From Candidatus Zipacnadia bacterium (lineage in GTDB: Bacteria; Armatimonadota; Zipacnadia; Zipacnadales; UBA5352): 64,000 nucleotides of DNA. A program made the translations under genes and the position numbers. Positions 9,890 to 18,118 of this stretch are shown here, piece by piece. A model generated the notes under the pieces. That model saw only the letters and a list, made by a program, of their open reading frames with translations. It did no database searches and was not told the origin of the DNA. The stretch covers positions 1-64,000 of the forward strand of contig JALGSU010000048.1 in NCBI GenBank assembly GCA_029821735.1, in the 5' to 3' direction. Position 1 is the first letter of the stretch; each line of letters starts with the position of its first letter.

Positions 9890-10936
9890 ATGGCAGATGC
9901 CGCCGACGAAAAACAGGACCGCCGCCGCAAACGCGGATGCTGCCTCGGCGGCTGCCTCCTGTGGCTGATATCGCTGCTTGGCGCGGCGCTGGTTGTCGCG
10001 GTTCTGGTTGGCCGCGACCATCCCGGCGAATCGGCTTGGCGCAGTGCGCTGTTGATCTATGCGCCTCAGTGGCCTTTCGCCATTCTGCCTGCTGTGGCGG
10101 CTCTGTGGGCGCTTCTGGCCAGGCGCGGTGGTCTGCTGATCGCCAACCTGGTGGTGCTCTGGGTGGCTCTTTTCACCGTCGCGGACCTGCAGATTCCCGG
10201 CCCGCCGCCGGCCACCGAGGGCCGCGAGACGATTCGCGTCATGACCTGGAATCTGCACGCGTACCCGTACCGTCTCGAGGAGATGTGCGAGCGCGTCGAA
10301 GAATGGGACCCGGATATTCTCTGCACTCAGGAATCTGGTGCCGGCGAGTTCCGCAAGCTGCTGCCGGATCACTTCACGCGTAGCGGCGGCGATCTGCGGA
10401 TCTTCTCGCGCTACAAGATTCTGCGCCACCAGCACGTGATTCTGGAGCCATATCCGCCCCGCGTGGCGCTCATGTGTGAGATCGAAACTGACGCTGGCCC
10501 CATCACCGTCTTGACGGTGCATTTCCCCAGAGCGACGCAGAAAGGCGGTTTACCGGCGGATTGGGCCCTGCTGCCAGACTACGTGGAGGGGGGCCTGAGG
10601 GTCCGTGAGACGAAATTCGAGGGCCTGCTCGAGTGGCTGCCAGACGATCGGCCGCTGATCGTAGCCGGGGACATGAATACGCCCCCGTCCTCGAAATACT
10701 ACCGAATGCTCGCAGAGCGCATGCAGGACGCTTTTGCGGCCCGAGGGAGCGGATTCGGGCATTCGTTCGTGTGGCGAGAAATCTGGCCGCTGCTCAGGAT
10801 CGACTACGTCTGGTCTTCCGGGGGAATCGAGGCGCTAAACTGCACCACGGGCCAGAACGCGCCATCTGACCATAGACCTGTGATTTCAGATCTGGTTCTG
10901 CCCAGGCAGGAGTCTGCGACGCCGACGGCGAACTGA
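9890..10936 (+). CDS. endonuclease/exonuclease/phosphatase (EEP) family membrane protein, tandem paralogue
   Basis: ATG 9890 is preferred over the in-frame TTG at 9851, which would overlap the preceding gene. The N-terminus is Arg/Lys-rich, then CCLGGCLLWLISLLGAALVVAVLV and two further membrane segments precede the EEP domain. Catalytic motifs are complete: VMTWNLHA, CTQES, VAGDMNTPP, LRIDYVW and SDHRPV. Motifs and domain order match the upstream EEP gene (AERMQDAFAARGSGFG versus AARMQDCFAEAGSGFG), so the pair arose by duplication. The catalytic domain probably sits on one face of the membrane; the target is unknown. Confidence 0.87.
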   Translation: MADAADEKQDRRRKRGCCLGGCLLWLISLLGAALVVAVLVGRDHPGESAWRSALLIYAPQWPFAILPAVAALWALLARRGGLLIANLVVLWVALFTVADLQIPGPPPATEGRETIRVMTWNLHAYPYRLEEMCERVEEWDPDILCTQESGAGEFRKLLPDHFTRSGGDLRIFSRYKILRHQHVILEPYPPRVALMCEIETDAGPITVLTVHFPRATQKGGLPADWALLPDYVEGGLRVRETKFEGLLEWLPDDRPLIVAGDMNTPPSSKYYRMLAERMQDAFAARGSGFGHSFVWREIWPLLRIDYVWSSGGIEALNCTTGQNAPSDHRPVISDLVLPRQESATPTAN

Positions 10937-10995
10937 ACACTGTATTTTCCTGAATGGCCCCAGAAGAGCCGTAGCGGGGCGTAGAGGTGCTTTAG

Positions 10996-12072
10996 ATGAA
11001 GCTGTTCTTCCTAGGGCTCGACGGTTGTGCGGCCCAGATCATGTATGAGCGAGAGCTGCCGAATGTGCGTAAGCTGCTCGATAGGTGCAGCTTCCAGGCA
11101 TGTATGGCCGAAGAAGCTTTCCCCTATACTGGGCCATCATGGACTAATATATACACAGGTATGACGGCCGAGCATCACGGCGTGACGGATCTATGGGGAC
11201 GCGAGGGCGAGAACAGCAACAGCTACGATTCCATCCCTGATCCGATGATCTGGGAGATGCTGAACCAGGCCGGGCTGAGCACCGGCGTCATTCATATGCC
11301 GGTCAGTACTGCCAGCAGAAAAGTCGACGGGTACATAGTTTCGGGATTTCCCAATGAAATCGCTCACGACGGCCCTGTGGGCGAATTGATGCCGCTTCTC
11401 GCCGCGCGGGATATCAGTGACCTCATTCGATTGACGCCGCGTGATCGAGTCCTCGATAATTCGTGGTATCGGCGATATTCGCTTGAAGAAAGTCTCGATA
11501 TCATGCGGACTATTGTCGAGTGGAAGATAAAAGCACTGCGAATTCTCAGCAAGACGCGGCCAGTTGATTGCCTTTTCGTCCAATATTCATTCCTCGATCG
11601 GGTCGGCCACCTGCTGAATCAGTATCTCCGAGTGTGCGATGGGGAGGACTGGGACTACAGCCCGGTCCTGGAGACCTACGACTGGATGGACGGGATCATG
11701 GGAGAACTGGTAGATATTGGGGTGGATTACGATAATCTGGTGATAGTTTCCGACCATGGTTGGCCGGCCGAGGCAGGAAAGCCGTATATCTTCGACGGTA
11801 AGGTGTTCGGAGCATGGCATTCACATGATGGCGTCCTGATGATGAGCGGGCCGGACGTGGAGGCCGGACGCAAAGAGATGTGCATGAATCACGATGTTGC
11901 GGCCAAAACTCTGGCATTATTGGGTCTGGAATATAGCCAACTGGTTCAGACGACTGTTGCTAAGCCGGCACATGTAGCTGCGGGAGCCAAGAAACCGGAC
12001 GCGAACCAGGTAGAGGAGCGGCTGCGCGCCCTGGGGTATGGTATTTGTAGGGGTTACCTGACTCCCCCCTAA
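10996..12072 (+). CDS. alkaline phosphatase superfamily phosphodiesterase/pyrophosphatase-like protein
   Basis: This 358-residue protein starts at ATG 10996. It begins FFLGLDG, with the first metal-binding Asp, followed by the nucleophile region FPYTGPSWTNIYTG, the spacing of the type I phosphodiesterase/nucleotide pyrophosphatase branch, where Thr or Ser is the nucleophile. Later metal-site motifs are YSFLDRVGH, VSDHGW and WHSHDGVLMMSG. No signal peptide is seen, so it is probably cytoplasmic. Base composition and codon use are visibly more AT-rich than in flanking genes, suggesting later acquisition. It stands alone, with no clear operon partner, and is followed by a strong terminator. Substrate unknown. 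Confidence 0.82.
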   Translation: MKLFFLGLDGCAAQIMYERELPNVRKLLDRCSFQACMAEEAFPYTGPSWTNIYTGMTAEHHGVTDLWGREGENSNSYDSIPDPMIWEMLNQAGLSTGVIHMPVSTASRKVDGYIVSGFPNEIAHDGPVGELMPLLAARDISDLIRLTPRDRVLDNSWYRRYSLEESLDIMRTIVEWKIKALRILSKTRPVDCLFVQYSFLDRVGHLLNQYLRVCDGEDWDYSPVLETYDWMDGIMGELVDIGVDYDNLVIVSDHGWPAEAGKPYIFDGKVFGAWHSHDGVLMMSGPDVEAGRKEMCMNHDVAAKTLALLGLEYSQLVQTTVAKPAHVAAGAKKPDANQVEERLRALGYGICRGYLTPP

Positions 12073-12155
12073 CAACTGGTAGTTAACAGCTCACAAGGCA
12101 TTTCGGGGATGGCGGGGGGCGCTTGTTAAGTGGCCGATACTGGACAGTTTTATGG

Positions 12156-12195
12156 CGCGGCGCGGGTTTCTAACACCCGCGCCGCGTTATTTATT
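12156..12195. terminator. strong intrinsic terminator between convergent genes
   Basis: A perfect 12-bp inverted repeat (12156-12167 with 12175-12186) closes a 7-nt loop and is followed by TTATTTATT. On the opposite strand the hairpin is followed by ATAAAACTG, so it may also serve the TPR gene converging from the right. Confidence 0.85.
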
Positions 12196-12235
12196 GGGGG
12201 CGATGGGTGATTTCTCGATTCGCGAGGAGACTGCG

Positions 12236-13462
12236 CTACTCGGCTTCGACGTCGGCGGCATCGCGCTCGGGCTCGGGCATCACCTCGCGGAGCTTCTCGA
12301 GGAACTCCTCGTCCGGCGACCAACCCAGAGTCGCACCGATCTCCTCAGCCCGGTGGACGTCCCGCCAGGCCTCCTCATAGCGTCCCAGCTCATACAGCGT
12401 CTCCGCGCGGCGGAAGTGCATCGCCAGGTCGCCAGGTGAGAAGTGGAGGCCTCGTGTGTAATACTCGACCGCGTCCTCCCAGCGCTCGAGCGCCCGGTAG
12501 ATCCCCGCGAAGGTGCCCAGAAGGTACTGCTCGCGGACGCCCGCTTCAACAGCCTGCTCAAGCACGGCGAGCCCGCCCTCAGGATCGTCATAGCCACTGC
12601 GGAGAAGGTTGGCTTTGCTCGTCCACCCGAAGCTAATGGTGGGTTCAGCCGCAATGGCCGCGTCGAAATACTCCATGGCCTCGGGTAGCTGGTTCAGCTT
12701 CTGCCAGTACAGGCTCCCCACGAGGTGGTGTGGATACGCATCGGGGTTGATTTCCTTGATGCTCTCATAGACCTCAAGGGCCTCAAATGGGCGATCACTG
12801 TAATGGAGCGCGCAGCCGAGGCCCATGACAAAGCCGATATTCCGCGGCTCAAGCGCCACCGCCCTTTCGGCGAGTTGCAGCGCTTCCTGCGGGTCCTCTC
12901 GCATCTGCAGGCCACTCAACTGGGAAAGAGTGTCCGCATCGTCGGGATGCACGTCAAGGAGTTCCCGTAGGTCGGCCCTCGCCACATCATACTCGCGCAA
13001 TCCGGCAAACATCGAGGCCCGAACGCGCCACGGCTCTGGGTCGTTCGGATCTGCCGCGATGGCATCGGCACACAGGTCACAGACCTCCCGGGCTGCGACC
13101 TCGAACGCCTCCCCGCCCTCGATGTTCTTGATCGTCCAAGCACGCGACGCATGGGCTTGCAGCAGACCCGGGTCGAGCAAGATCGCGCGGTCGAACGCGG
13201 CCAGAGCCTGCTCATGTTGGGCCTGATGCGAACGCCAGGACCCCAGCCAGAGCCATGCGCGAGCGAGGTCAGGATGGCTCTCGGTCAGCGCCTCCGCCAG
13301 CGCACCTGCCTCTTCGACGCGCCACTCGTCCCGGAGCCGCTCAATGCGCGCGAGTGTCTCGTCGGGCGTCGCGGGCGCGTCCGGCTGACCGCACACAATC
13401 CCGGCACATACGAACGCGCAAACCAGCGTGACCAACTCTCGCCGAAGCGTCATCGCCATCAC
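12236..13462 (-). CDS. secreted or periplasmic TPR protein
   Basis: About 408 residues with an N-terminal signal peptide (RRELVTLVCAFVCAGIVCG, cleavage near GQPDA). Starts are clustered: GTG 13462, ATG 13459 and ATG 13453; one of the ATGs is probably used. The mature protein is a chain of tetratricopeptide repeats (HPDLARAWLWLG, DPNDPEPWRVRA, HPDDADTLSQLSGL, EPRNIGFVMGLG, SPGDLAMHFRRAETLYELG), about nine or ten units. TPRs mediate protein-protein contacts and no catalytic motif is present. Its partner is not evident from neighbours, and it converges on the alkaline-phosphatase-like gene across a terminator. Confidence 0.85.
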   Translation of the reverse strand: MMAMTLRRELVTLVCAFVCAGIVCGQPDAPATPDETLARIERLRDEWRVEEAGALAEALTESHPDLARAWLWLGSWRSHQAQHEQALAAFDRAILLDPGLLQAHASRAWTIKNIEGGEAFEVAAREVCDLCADAIAADPNDPEPWRVRASMFAGLREYDVARADLRELLDVHPDDADTLSQLSGLQMREDPQEALQLAERAVALEPRNIGFVMGLGCALHYSDRPFEALEVYESIKEINPDAYPHHLVGSLYWQKLNQLPEAMEYFDAAIAAEPTISFGWTSKANLLRSGYDDPEGGLAVLEQAVEAGVREQYLLGTFAGIYRALERWEDAVEYYTRGLHFSPGDLAMHFRRAETLYELGRYEEAWRDVHRAEEIGATLGWSPDEEFLEKLREVMPEPERDAADVEAE

Positions 13463-13514
13463 CCCACACGTAGATCAGCTTCGCGACGGCCTCGGAAACA
13501 CCTCTGACCGGCCG

Positions 13515-13976
13515 CTAGTCTCGCGCGACGCCGACGGTGTGGAGGGCCTGGAGAAGGGCCTCGGGATCGTCAGAACCAATCACATACGACCGGTCACCAT
13601 GCGCGAAAATCACCCCGCGCGAACCGCGCTGATTCAAACACATCCCCAATGGGCCAGACTTGATCCCCCAACCACCAAAGTCGCGCAGCGGTGAAAACTC
13701 AATCACGCGCGCGCCAATGATCTCCCCCACCGGGAAACGCCAGCGCGGCCAGCCGAGTAACCCGAACGTGGCCTCCAAGCACTCTGAGTTGACGCGGACC
13801 GTCAGCGGCGTCAACAACACGTAGATCAAAGCCACCAGCGACACCGGGATCAGGATCGTCCAGCGTTCAGCCCCCGCCGGCGCCGCCACGCCCGCAGTGA
13901 CGCCCGTCACCACGCAAAACCACAAGACAAAGTGGACCCATGAAGCCAAGTGCTGACGCTCAACGTGGAGGTGCAT
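13515..13976 (-). CDS. small membrane protein with PH-like cytoplasmic domain
   Basis: This 153-residue protein starts at ATG 13976. Two adjacent transmembrane segments (WVHFVLWFCVVTGVTAGVA; TILIPVSLVALIYVLL) are followed by a beta-rich C-terminal domain (LTVRVNSECLEATFG, WRFPVGEIIGARVI, FAHGDRSYVIGSDDPEALLQAL) whose pattern matches bacterial PH-like domains ending in an amphipathic helix. No enzymatic motif is visible and function is unknown. It lies 52 bp upstream of the TPR gene on the same strand and may be co-transcribed with it. Confidence 0.7.
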   Translation of the reverse strand: MHLHVERQHLASWVHFVLWFCVVTGVTAGVAAPAGAERWTILIPVSLVALIYVLLTPLTVRVNSECLEATFGLLGWPRWRFPVGEIIGARVIEFSPLRDFGGWGIKSGPLGMCLNQRGSRGVIFAHGDRSYVIGSDDPEALLQALHTVGVARD

Positions 13977-13984
13977 GGGAAACG

Positions 13985-14101
13985 CCCTTTCTTGCGGTAG
14001 AGAAGACGGGAACAGCGCGCGGCATCCCCCGTCGCTCGGCAGACGACGCCGAGCTATGGGGGATCTCCACCCGGCATTTGCCGGGCTTCGACGGCAGGCG
14101 G
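13985..14101. repeat. intergenic composite hairpin repeat
   Basis: This contains a nested hairpin in which ATCCCCC pairs with GGGGGAT around an inner GCTCGGC/GCCGAGC stem, then a second element GCCCGGC-loop-GCCGGGC with the flank TTCGACGGC. Both modules recur at 20.3 kb, and the second also at 21.9 kb. No gene is seen here. Confidence 0.75.
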
Positions 14102-14102
14102 G

Positions 14103-15506
14103 TCAGGCGAGCATCTCGCGCCAACGCGACTCGATCTCCAACAACTCCGCGAGCTTGTCATCAGACACGTGAGGCGTCGGCTCCGCAGCGAGAATGTCGG
14201 CGACGCGGTCAGACGCGCGCTCAATGGCGGTCTTCGCGCCCGCCTGCTGCCAGGACTCGCGCCAACCTACAAAGCCGAGATCAGTGATCATGATCTCGTC
14301 GCGGAAACGCGCAAGGGTGTGATCATCGCCGAGATACTGCGGATCAGAACCCATGCCCGCAACGAGATCATAGGCCAGCGAATCATCATCGGTCGCGATG
14401 GGACGACTGGCGCGTAAGCAGACGCGGGCGATCTCATCGTCAACCACCATCTGCTCGAGCGACATCGTGCGCTGGGACTCGAGCTGGCCAATGCCCCAGA
14501 TAACGCTCACCCCGCCGAGCGACTGCATCAGGCCAGTGGTCATCTTCTCATACGCGGCCTGCTCATCGGCGACCATCGACTCAGTGCTCATCCAGGCCGC
14601 CGAGGGGAGATTGTGGAAGGCAGCAAGCTGCGCGCCAGCGGCATGCAGGAGACCGTTCTCGGGGCCACCGGTGCGAGTGACCGCCTGGCGCATGTCCATC
14701 GCGTGCGCGAAGCCGAGATTAAAGATCACCGGACGACCGGGCTCGAGAAGCTGGAGGATGACCACGCCGCCGAGGGCCTCGGCGTTGGCGAGCATCAGCG
14801 CTCCGCCAACCGTGACCGGGGCGGTCGCGCCCGCGGTGGGCTCGGCGTTGACCATCATCGGCGCACCATAGCCGGAGGTCTGGACGAAAAGTTCGAGCCC
14901 CGGCTCGGTCCAGTGCAGCGGGCTGACGGCCGTGTAGCCGAAGCTGATCACCGGCCAGTCGCGGAGCGGACGCGGCGAGGCGAGCACCTCGCCCATCTCG
15001 CAGATGGCCCGGCCACCGCGCGGAGTGTAAATGCAGGGGCGCAGGTGCTTGCCCGTGTGCTCGGCCATCATGCGGCAGGCCACGAAGTCGCGATACTGCG
15101 CGGGGAGATCGTGATTGGCAGGGCCGACCGCCGCGTGGACACTGTGGAGAGCATCGGCGACGCGCGTGAGAGCGATGAAGTCATCCTCGCGGATCGCGTG
15201 GGCCTCGCGGCCAACGGCGAGATTCAGAGCGTTGCCAGTCCAGAAGACAGTGGGCCCGGCTGCGCAGACGTCGACGGTCTCACCGTTACCGTGCGCGGCG
15301 AGGCGGACGCTGTGGGGCGCCCGCGCGAGATAGTCAGCCACCAAGCCGCGCGGGAAGGCGATGTGACCGGAGACGAGTTCGCGGCAACCAACATCGAGCA
15401 GCCTGGCCGATATTTCCTCGTGGTCAATGCGCAGCCCGACTTCCTCGAGAAGACGCAGGCTGCGATCGTTGATGCGGTCGAGCTGATCGTCAGTCAAGAG
15501 ACGCAT
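14103..15506 (-). CDS. trimethylamine methyltransferase (MttB) family protein, non-pyrrolysine
   Basis: This 467-residue protein starts at ATG 15506 and ends at the base before the repeat. It has the MttB-type TIM-barrel pattern: an N-terminal helix RINDRSLRLLEEVGLRID, then WTGNALNLAVG, ISFGYTAVSPLHW, GATAPVTVGGALMLANAEALGGV and a C-terminal LGFVGWRESW. The frame has no internal TAG, so this is a non-Pyl homologue of the kind that demethylates quaternary amines such as glycine betaine or carnitine, passing the methyl to a corrinoid protein. No corrinoid-protein gene is adjacent. An amidotransferase-like gene ends 30 bp upstream on the same strand, suggesting an operon. The true substrate is unknown. 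Confidence 0.9.
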   Translation of the reverse strand: MRLLTDDQLDRINDRSLRLLEEVGLRIDHEEISARLLDVGCRELVSGHIAFPRGLVADYLARAPHSVRLAAHGNGETVDVCAAGPTVFWTGNALNLAVGREAHAIREDDFIALTRVADALHSVHAAVGPANHDLPAQYRDFVACRMMAEHTGKHLRPCIYTPRGGRAICEMGEVLASPRPLRDWPVISFGYTAVSPLHWTEPGLELFVQTSGYGAPMMVNAEPTAGATAPVTVGGALMLANAEALGGVVILQLLEPGRPVIFNLGFAHAMDMRQAVTRTGGPENGLLHAAGAQLAAFHNLPSAAWMSTESMVADEQAAYEKMTTGLMQSLGGVSVIWGIGQLESQRTMSLEQMVVDDEIARVCLRASRPIATDDDSLAYDLVAGMGSDPQYLGDDHTLARFRDEIMITDLGFVGWRESWQQAGAKTAIERASDRVADILAAEPTPHVSDDKLAELLEIESRWREMLA

Positions 15507-15536
15507 GGCAAACCCCTTCTCCGGGACAAGGCGATG

Positions 15537-16196
15537 CTAAGTGGTCTGCCGGGCGATGGCGAAGAAGTTCTCGAGAATTCGCCAACCGTCCGGGTAGGTT
15601 TCCGACGCGTGCTCGGGATGGAACTGAACGCCATAGAGCGGACCATCCTCGTGAACGAAAGCCTGCACGGGGCACTCGTCAGTGGAGGCCAGCAGGCGGA
15701 AACCGTCCGGCGCGCGGTTGAGCTGGCAGCGATGCAGCTCCTGCACGCGGACGAAGTCGCCGAGGCCCTCGAAGAGCGGATCGCGGGCGAGAACGCGGAC
15801 CGGATGCACGCCCCACTCCTTGAACCAACCAGGGCCATAGGCCTGATGAGGATCGATCTCATCGGCGGCGAGTTCGCGCATGAGCGCTACTGTGGAGCCG
15901 AAGAGCTCGCCGATGAGTTGATGGCCGCCGCAAAGGCCGATCTGCGGGATGCCGGACTGCATGATGGCCCAACGGTAGCCCTCGTGCACGAGCACATCGT
16001 AGTCCCCGTGCGCAGTGACGCCGCCACTGTGGCACAGGGCCAGCGGCCGCAGGTCCTCCATCAACTCGCGAGAGACCTGGGAGTAGTGCATCACAAGGCA
16101 GGGCTCGCCGGAACATCGCTCCAGCGTGCGCTTCGGCCCGTGGCAATCCATGTCAGCGTACTTCTCGGACGTCTCCGTGATGATGTAGCAGATCAT
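15537..16196 (-). CDS. class I glutamine amidotransferase-like protein
   Basis: ATG 16196 gives 219 residues starting MICYIITET; the open frame upstream runs through repeat DNA and is not coding. The GATase1 fold is shown by the nucleophile elbow GLCGGHQLIG (catalytic Cys) and the C-terminal GVQFHPEHASE (catalytic His and Glu). The gene is not fused to a synthetase domain, so it may be a free-standing glutaminase or gamma-glutamyl hydrolase-type enzyme. It is followed 30 bp later by the MttB-family gene, so a joint role in methylated-amine or amide metabolism is possible but unproven. The ribosome-binding site is weak. Confidence 0.88.
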   Translation of the reverse strand: MICYIITETSEKYADMDCHGPKRTLERCSGEPCLVMHYSQVSRELMEDLRPLALCHSGGVTAHGDYDVLVHEGYRWAIMQSGIPQIGLCGGHQLIGELFGSTVALMRELAADEIDPHQAYGPGWFKEWGVHPVRVLARDPLFEGLGDFVRVQELHRCQLNRAPDGFRLLASTDECPVQAFVHEDGPLYGVQFHPEHASETYPDGWRILENFFAIARQTT

Positions 16197-16212
16197 CAGG
16201 CACCACTCTCTC

Positions 16213-16478
16213 GACGACGTCGGCGACAGAAGCAACAGCGAACGGCCTGGCCCTTCAGGCCAGTGGGTCGGATAGGAATCCGACCCCTCCATCCGACCAC
16301 GGTAACGGCGACGGCCAACGGCACTTACTGATTGTCGGGCTGGCCCGCCGTCGCTAAAGCTATGGCGGGTGCAAGCAGAAGCCCAACCTACGGTTAACAG
16401 CCACGACAACGACCGACAGATTCTGACGAATCGGCCCTCCATACGGCAACGGCAGACGGCCGACAGACAGCGTCACCA
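16213..16478. repeat. intergenic composite hairpin repeats
   Basis: No gene is present. Modules in order: a GGCCTGGCCCTTCAGGCC hairpin; the GGGTCGGA/TCCGACCC hairpin with loop TAGGAA (16265-16286) followed by CCTCC; the core TCGCTAAAGCTATGG (16351-16365) inside GGCCCGCC...GGCGGG; then the GCAAGCAGAAGCCCAACCTACGG segment; then a degenerate GATTC/GAATCGGCC hairpin with CCTCCATACGG. The same modules recur at 23.3 and 36.6 kb. Confidence 0.8.
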
Positions 16479-17666
16479 TCATGACAGGGCGTCGAGGACC
16501 TCGCCCACGTCCATGACGTAGAGCTGGCGCGGGCCCTCGTGGATCGAGTCAAAACAGACCTGGCGACCGTCGCGACTCCAGCGTGGATGCAAGTCGCACC
16601 GGATCTCACCAGAGTACTTCTTCGGGGAGAGGAAACGACCAATGTCAGCTCGGGCGCCAGTGACCGTGTCATAGATGATGAGCGTGCGCTTCTCCTCCGC
16701 GTCCGGGTAGGTGTCCGTGAGAATGAAGCGCCAGTCAGGCGAGTATGAGCAGTGACCGTCGCAGGTGAAGACGTCCTCGCCAACGACCTGGAGCCACGAT
16801 GTGCGGTCGCGGTAGAGGAAATACCTGTCCCCTATCTGGCGGTGGCGGGCCCAGGCGAGCACGTGGTCGTTGCGGTACCAGTCAAAGTGCGAGGTCATCT
16901 CGAACTCGTTGAGCACGCAGATGCCAGAGCCATCGGGGTTGGCAGTGAGCAGGCGCGTGTGGTGCCCGCCGGTGTCGGGGCGGCGCCAGCGATGCAGGAA
17001 AAGGAAACGCGTGCCATCCGCGTTGAACTGCAAGTGGTTGATCCAGCTCTCGCCGAGGTCCATGCTGTCCTGATGGCCAGTGCCGACGACCTGATCGAGA
17101 GTGATGATGAGCCGGTTCTCGCCAGTGTCGAGGTCCATCCACCAGATACCATCGTCGTCGGGGTGGTCGATGCCCTCCGTGGGATCGGGCAGGGCCAGGT
17201 AGCCGTAGCCGGGGCGGGTCCGGGCTACGCGCGAGAAGTTATTGCAGACCGCCTGGGTGCCGTCGCGACTGACGCAGTAGACCGGGCGCGGCAGCGTGCG
17301 AGTCTCGCCGGACTGCACGTCGTGGATCACGGAAACGTACCGGTCATCCTCGACCGAGTTGTAGATGCACGAACGCTCGGGGTCAGTGCCGAGCCACTGG
17401 AGCATCGTGCCCTGCTGCCAGCACCAGGCAGGGGTCTCGGCGATCGGGTGGAACTCCGAGCCCGCCTCGAGGTCGACGAAGCCGACGCGGATGGTGTCGC
17501 CGGCGCGCAGCTCGCGGTCCATGAAGTCGATCTCATTGGACAGCATGAGGCGCTGGCCGGCGTTCCACGGGAATTTGTCGTAGTAGCCGAACCAGTGGAA
17601 GAGCGGGCCCGATGTGACCGCACGAGCCGGCGGATAGAGAGGGTTGCCATCTGCGCACTGAGACAT
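16479..17666 (-). CDS. TolB/PD40-like beta-propeller protein
   Basis: ATG 17666 follows a good GGGAGGT site and gives 395 residues; upstream open frame lacks family-like sequence. The protein is a succession of beta-propeller blades: LMLSNEIDFMDREL, RYVSVIHDVQSGETR, GIWWMDLDTGENR, LQFNADGTRFLFLHR, CSYSPDWRFILTDTY, HPRWSRDGRQVCFDS. No signal peptide is visible at the selected start, implying a cytoplasmic location. Related cytoplasmic propellers include oligogalacturonate lyases (PL22), which would fit the pectin theme at the left end, but the catalytic His/metal residues of that family cannot be confirmed by eye. It lies upstream of the GATase/MttB pair, separated by repeats. Confidence 0.75.
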   Translation of the reverse strand: MSQCADGNPLYPPARAVTSGPLFHWFGYYDKFPWNAGQRLMLSNEIDFMDRELRAGDTIRVGFVDLEAGSEFHPIAETPAWCWQQGTMLQWLGTDPERSCIYNSVEDDRYVSVIHDVQSGETRTLPRPVYCVSRDGTQAVCNNFSRVARTRPGYGYLALPDPTEGIDHPDDDGIWWMDLDTGENRLIITLDQVVGTGHQDSMDLGESWINHLQFNADGTRFLFLHRWRRPDTGGHHTRLLTANPDGSGICVLNEFEMTSHFDWYRNDHVLAWARHRQIGDRYFLYRDRTSWLQVVGEDVFTCDGHCSYSPDWRFILTDTYPDAEEKRTLIIYDTVTGARADIGRFLSPKKYSGEIRCDLHPRWSRDGRQVCFDSIHEGPRQLYVMDVGEVLDALS

Positions 17667-17833
17667 TAACACGAGACCTCCCGCGTGTGGCGTGGCTTGT
17701 GGGAAGGTAGGTTCTACGCAGACGGGCGCTCTCCTGCATCGCGGCGAGAGGAAGGGCGGGTCGCGATCGGGCAGGTTGTCGGGACTATCGGGGGAATAGT
17801 GAGACGCAGCGACGTCACCGACGGGAGGCCCAC

Positions 17834-18118
17834 ATGGGATACGTCGAGCCGGGCGAGCTCGTAACCCTCGCACTCATGCTCATTGCGGTCGGGGTGACTG
17901 TGGCCATCGCAGAACGGATACCGCGTTGGCAAGCGTTCAGCCTGGGGATTGTCTGGATCTCGCTACAGTTGTGCGCGCACGTTCTGACGGTGATTGAGAC
18001 GCCCTCGTCACCTGCTGTCGTGAATCTGGCGGAGCACGCTTTCCTCATGGTCGCAGCGGTCACCGCACTGATCGCACTCGTCCTGCACAAGCGCAGTGCA
18101 AGGGGCGAGCGCGAATGA
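17834..18118 (+). CDS. small three-helix membrane protein coupled to histidine kinase
   Basis: This 94-residue protein starts at ATG 17834 with GGGAGG a few bases upstream. Nearly the whole sequence is three hydrophobic helices (LVTLALMLIAVGVTVAI; FSLGIVWISLQLCAHVLTVI; FLMVAAVTALIALVL) ending in a basic, charged tail KRSARGERE. Its stop overlaps the start of the histidine kinase (ATGA, 18115-18118), the classic arrangement for translational coupling. The likely role is as sensor or membrane partner of that kinase; this rests on context only. No known family was recognised. Confidence 0.75.
   Translation: MGYVEPGELVTLALMLIAVGVTVAIAERIPRWQAFSLGIVWISLQLCAHVLTVIETPSSPAVVNLAEHAFLMVAAVTALIALVLHKRSARGERE

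Noticed and set aside
14103-15506. Pyrrolysine-containing trimethylamine methyltransferase
   Set aside because: The frame has no internal TAG, so this is the non-pyrrolysine branch.
14613-16331. Long + strand reading frame (572 codons) opposite the MttB and GATase genes
   Set aside because: It is the antisense of two clearly recognised genes in high-GC DNA, has no family motifs, and runs into repeat DNA.
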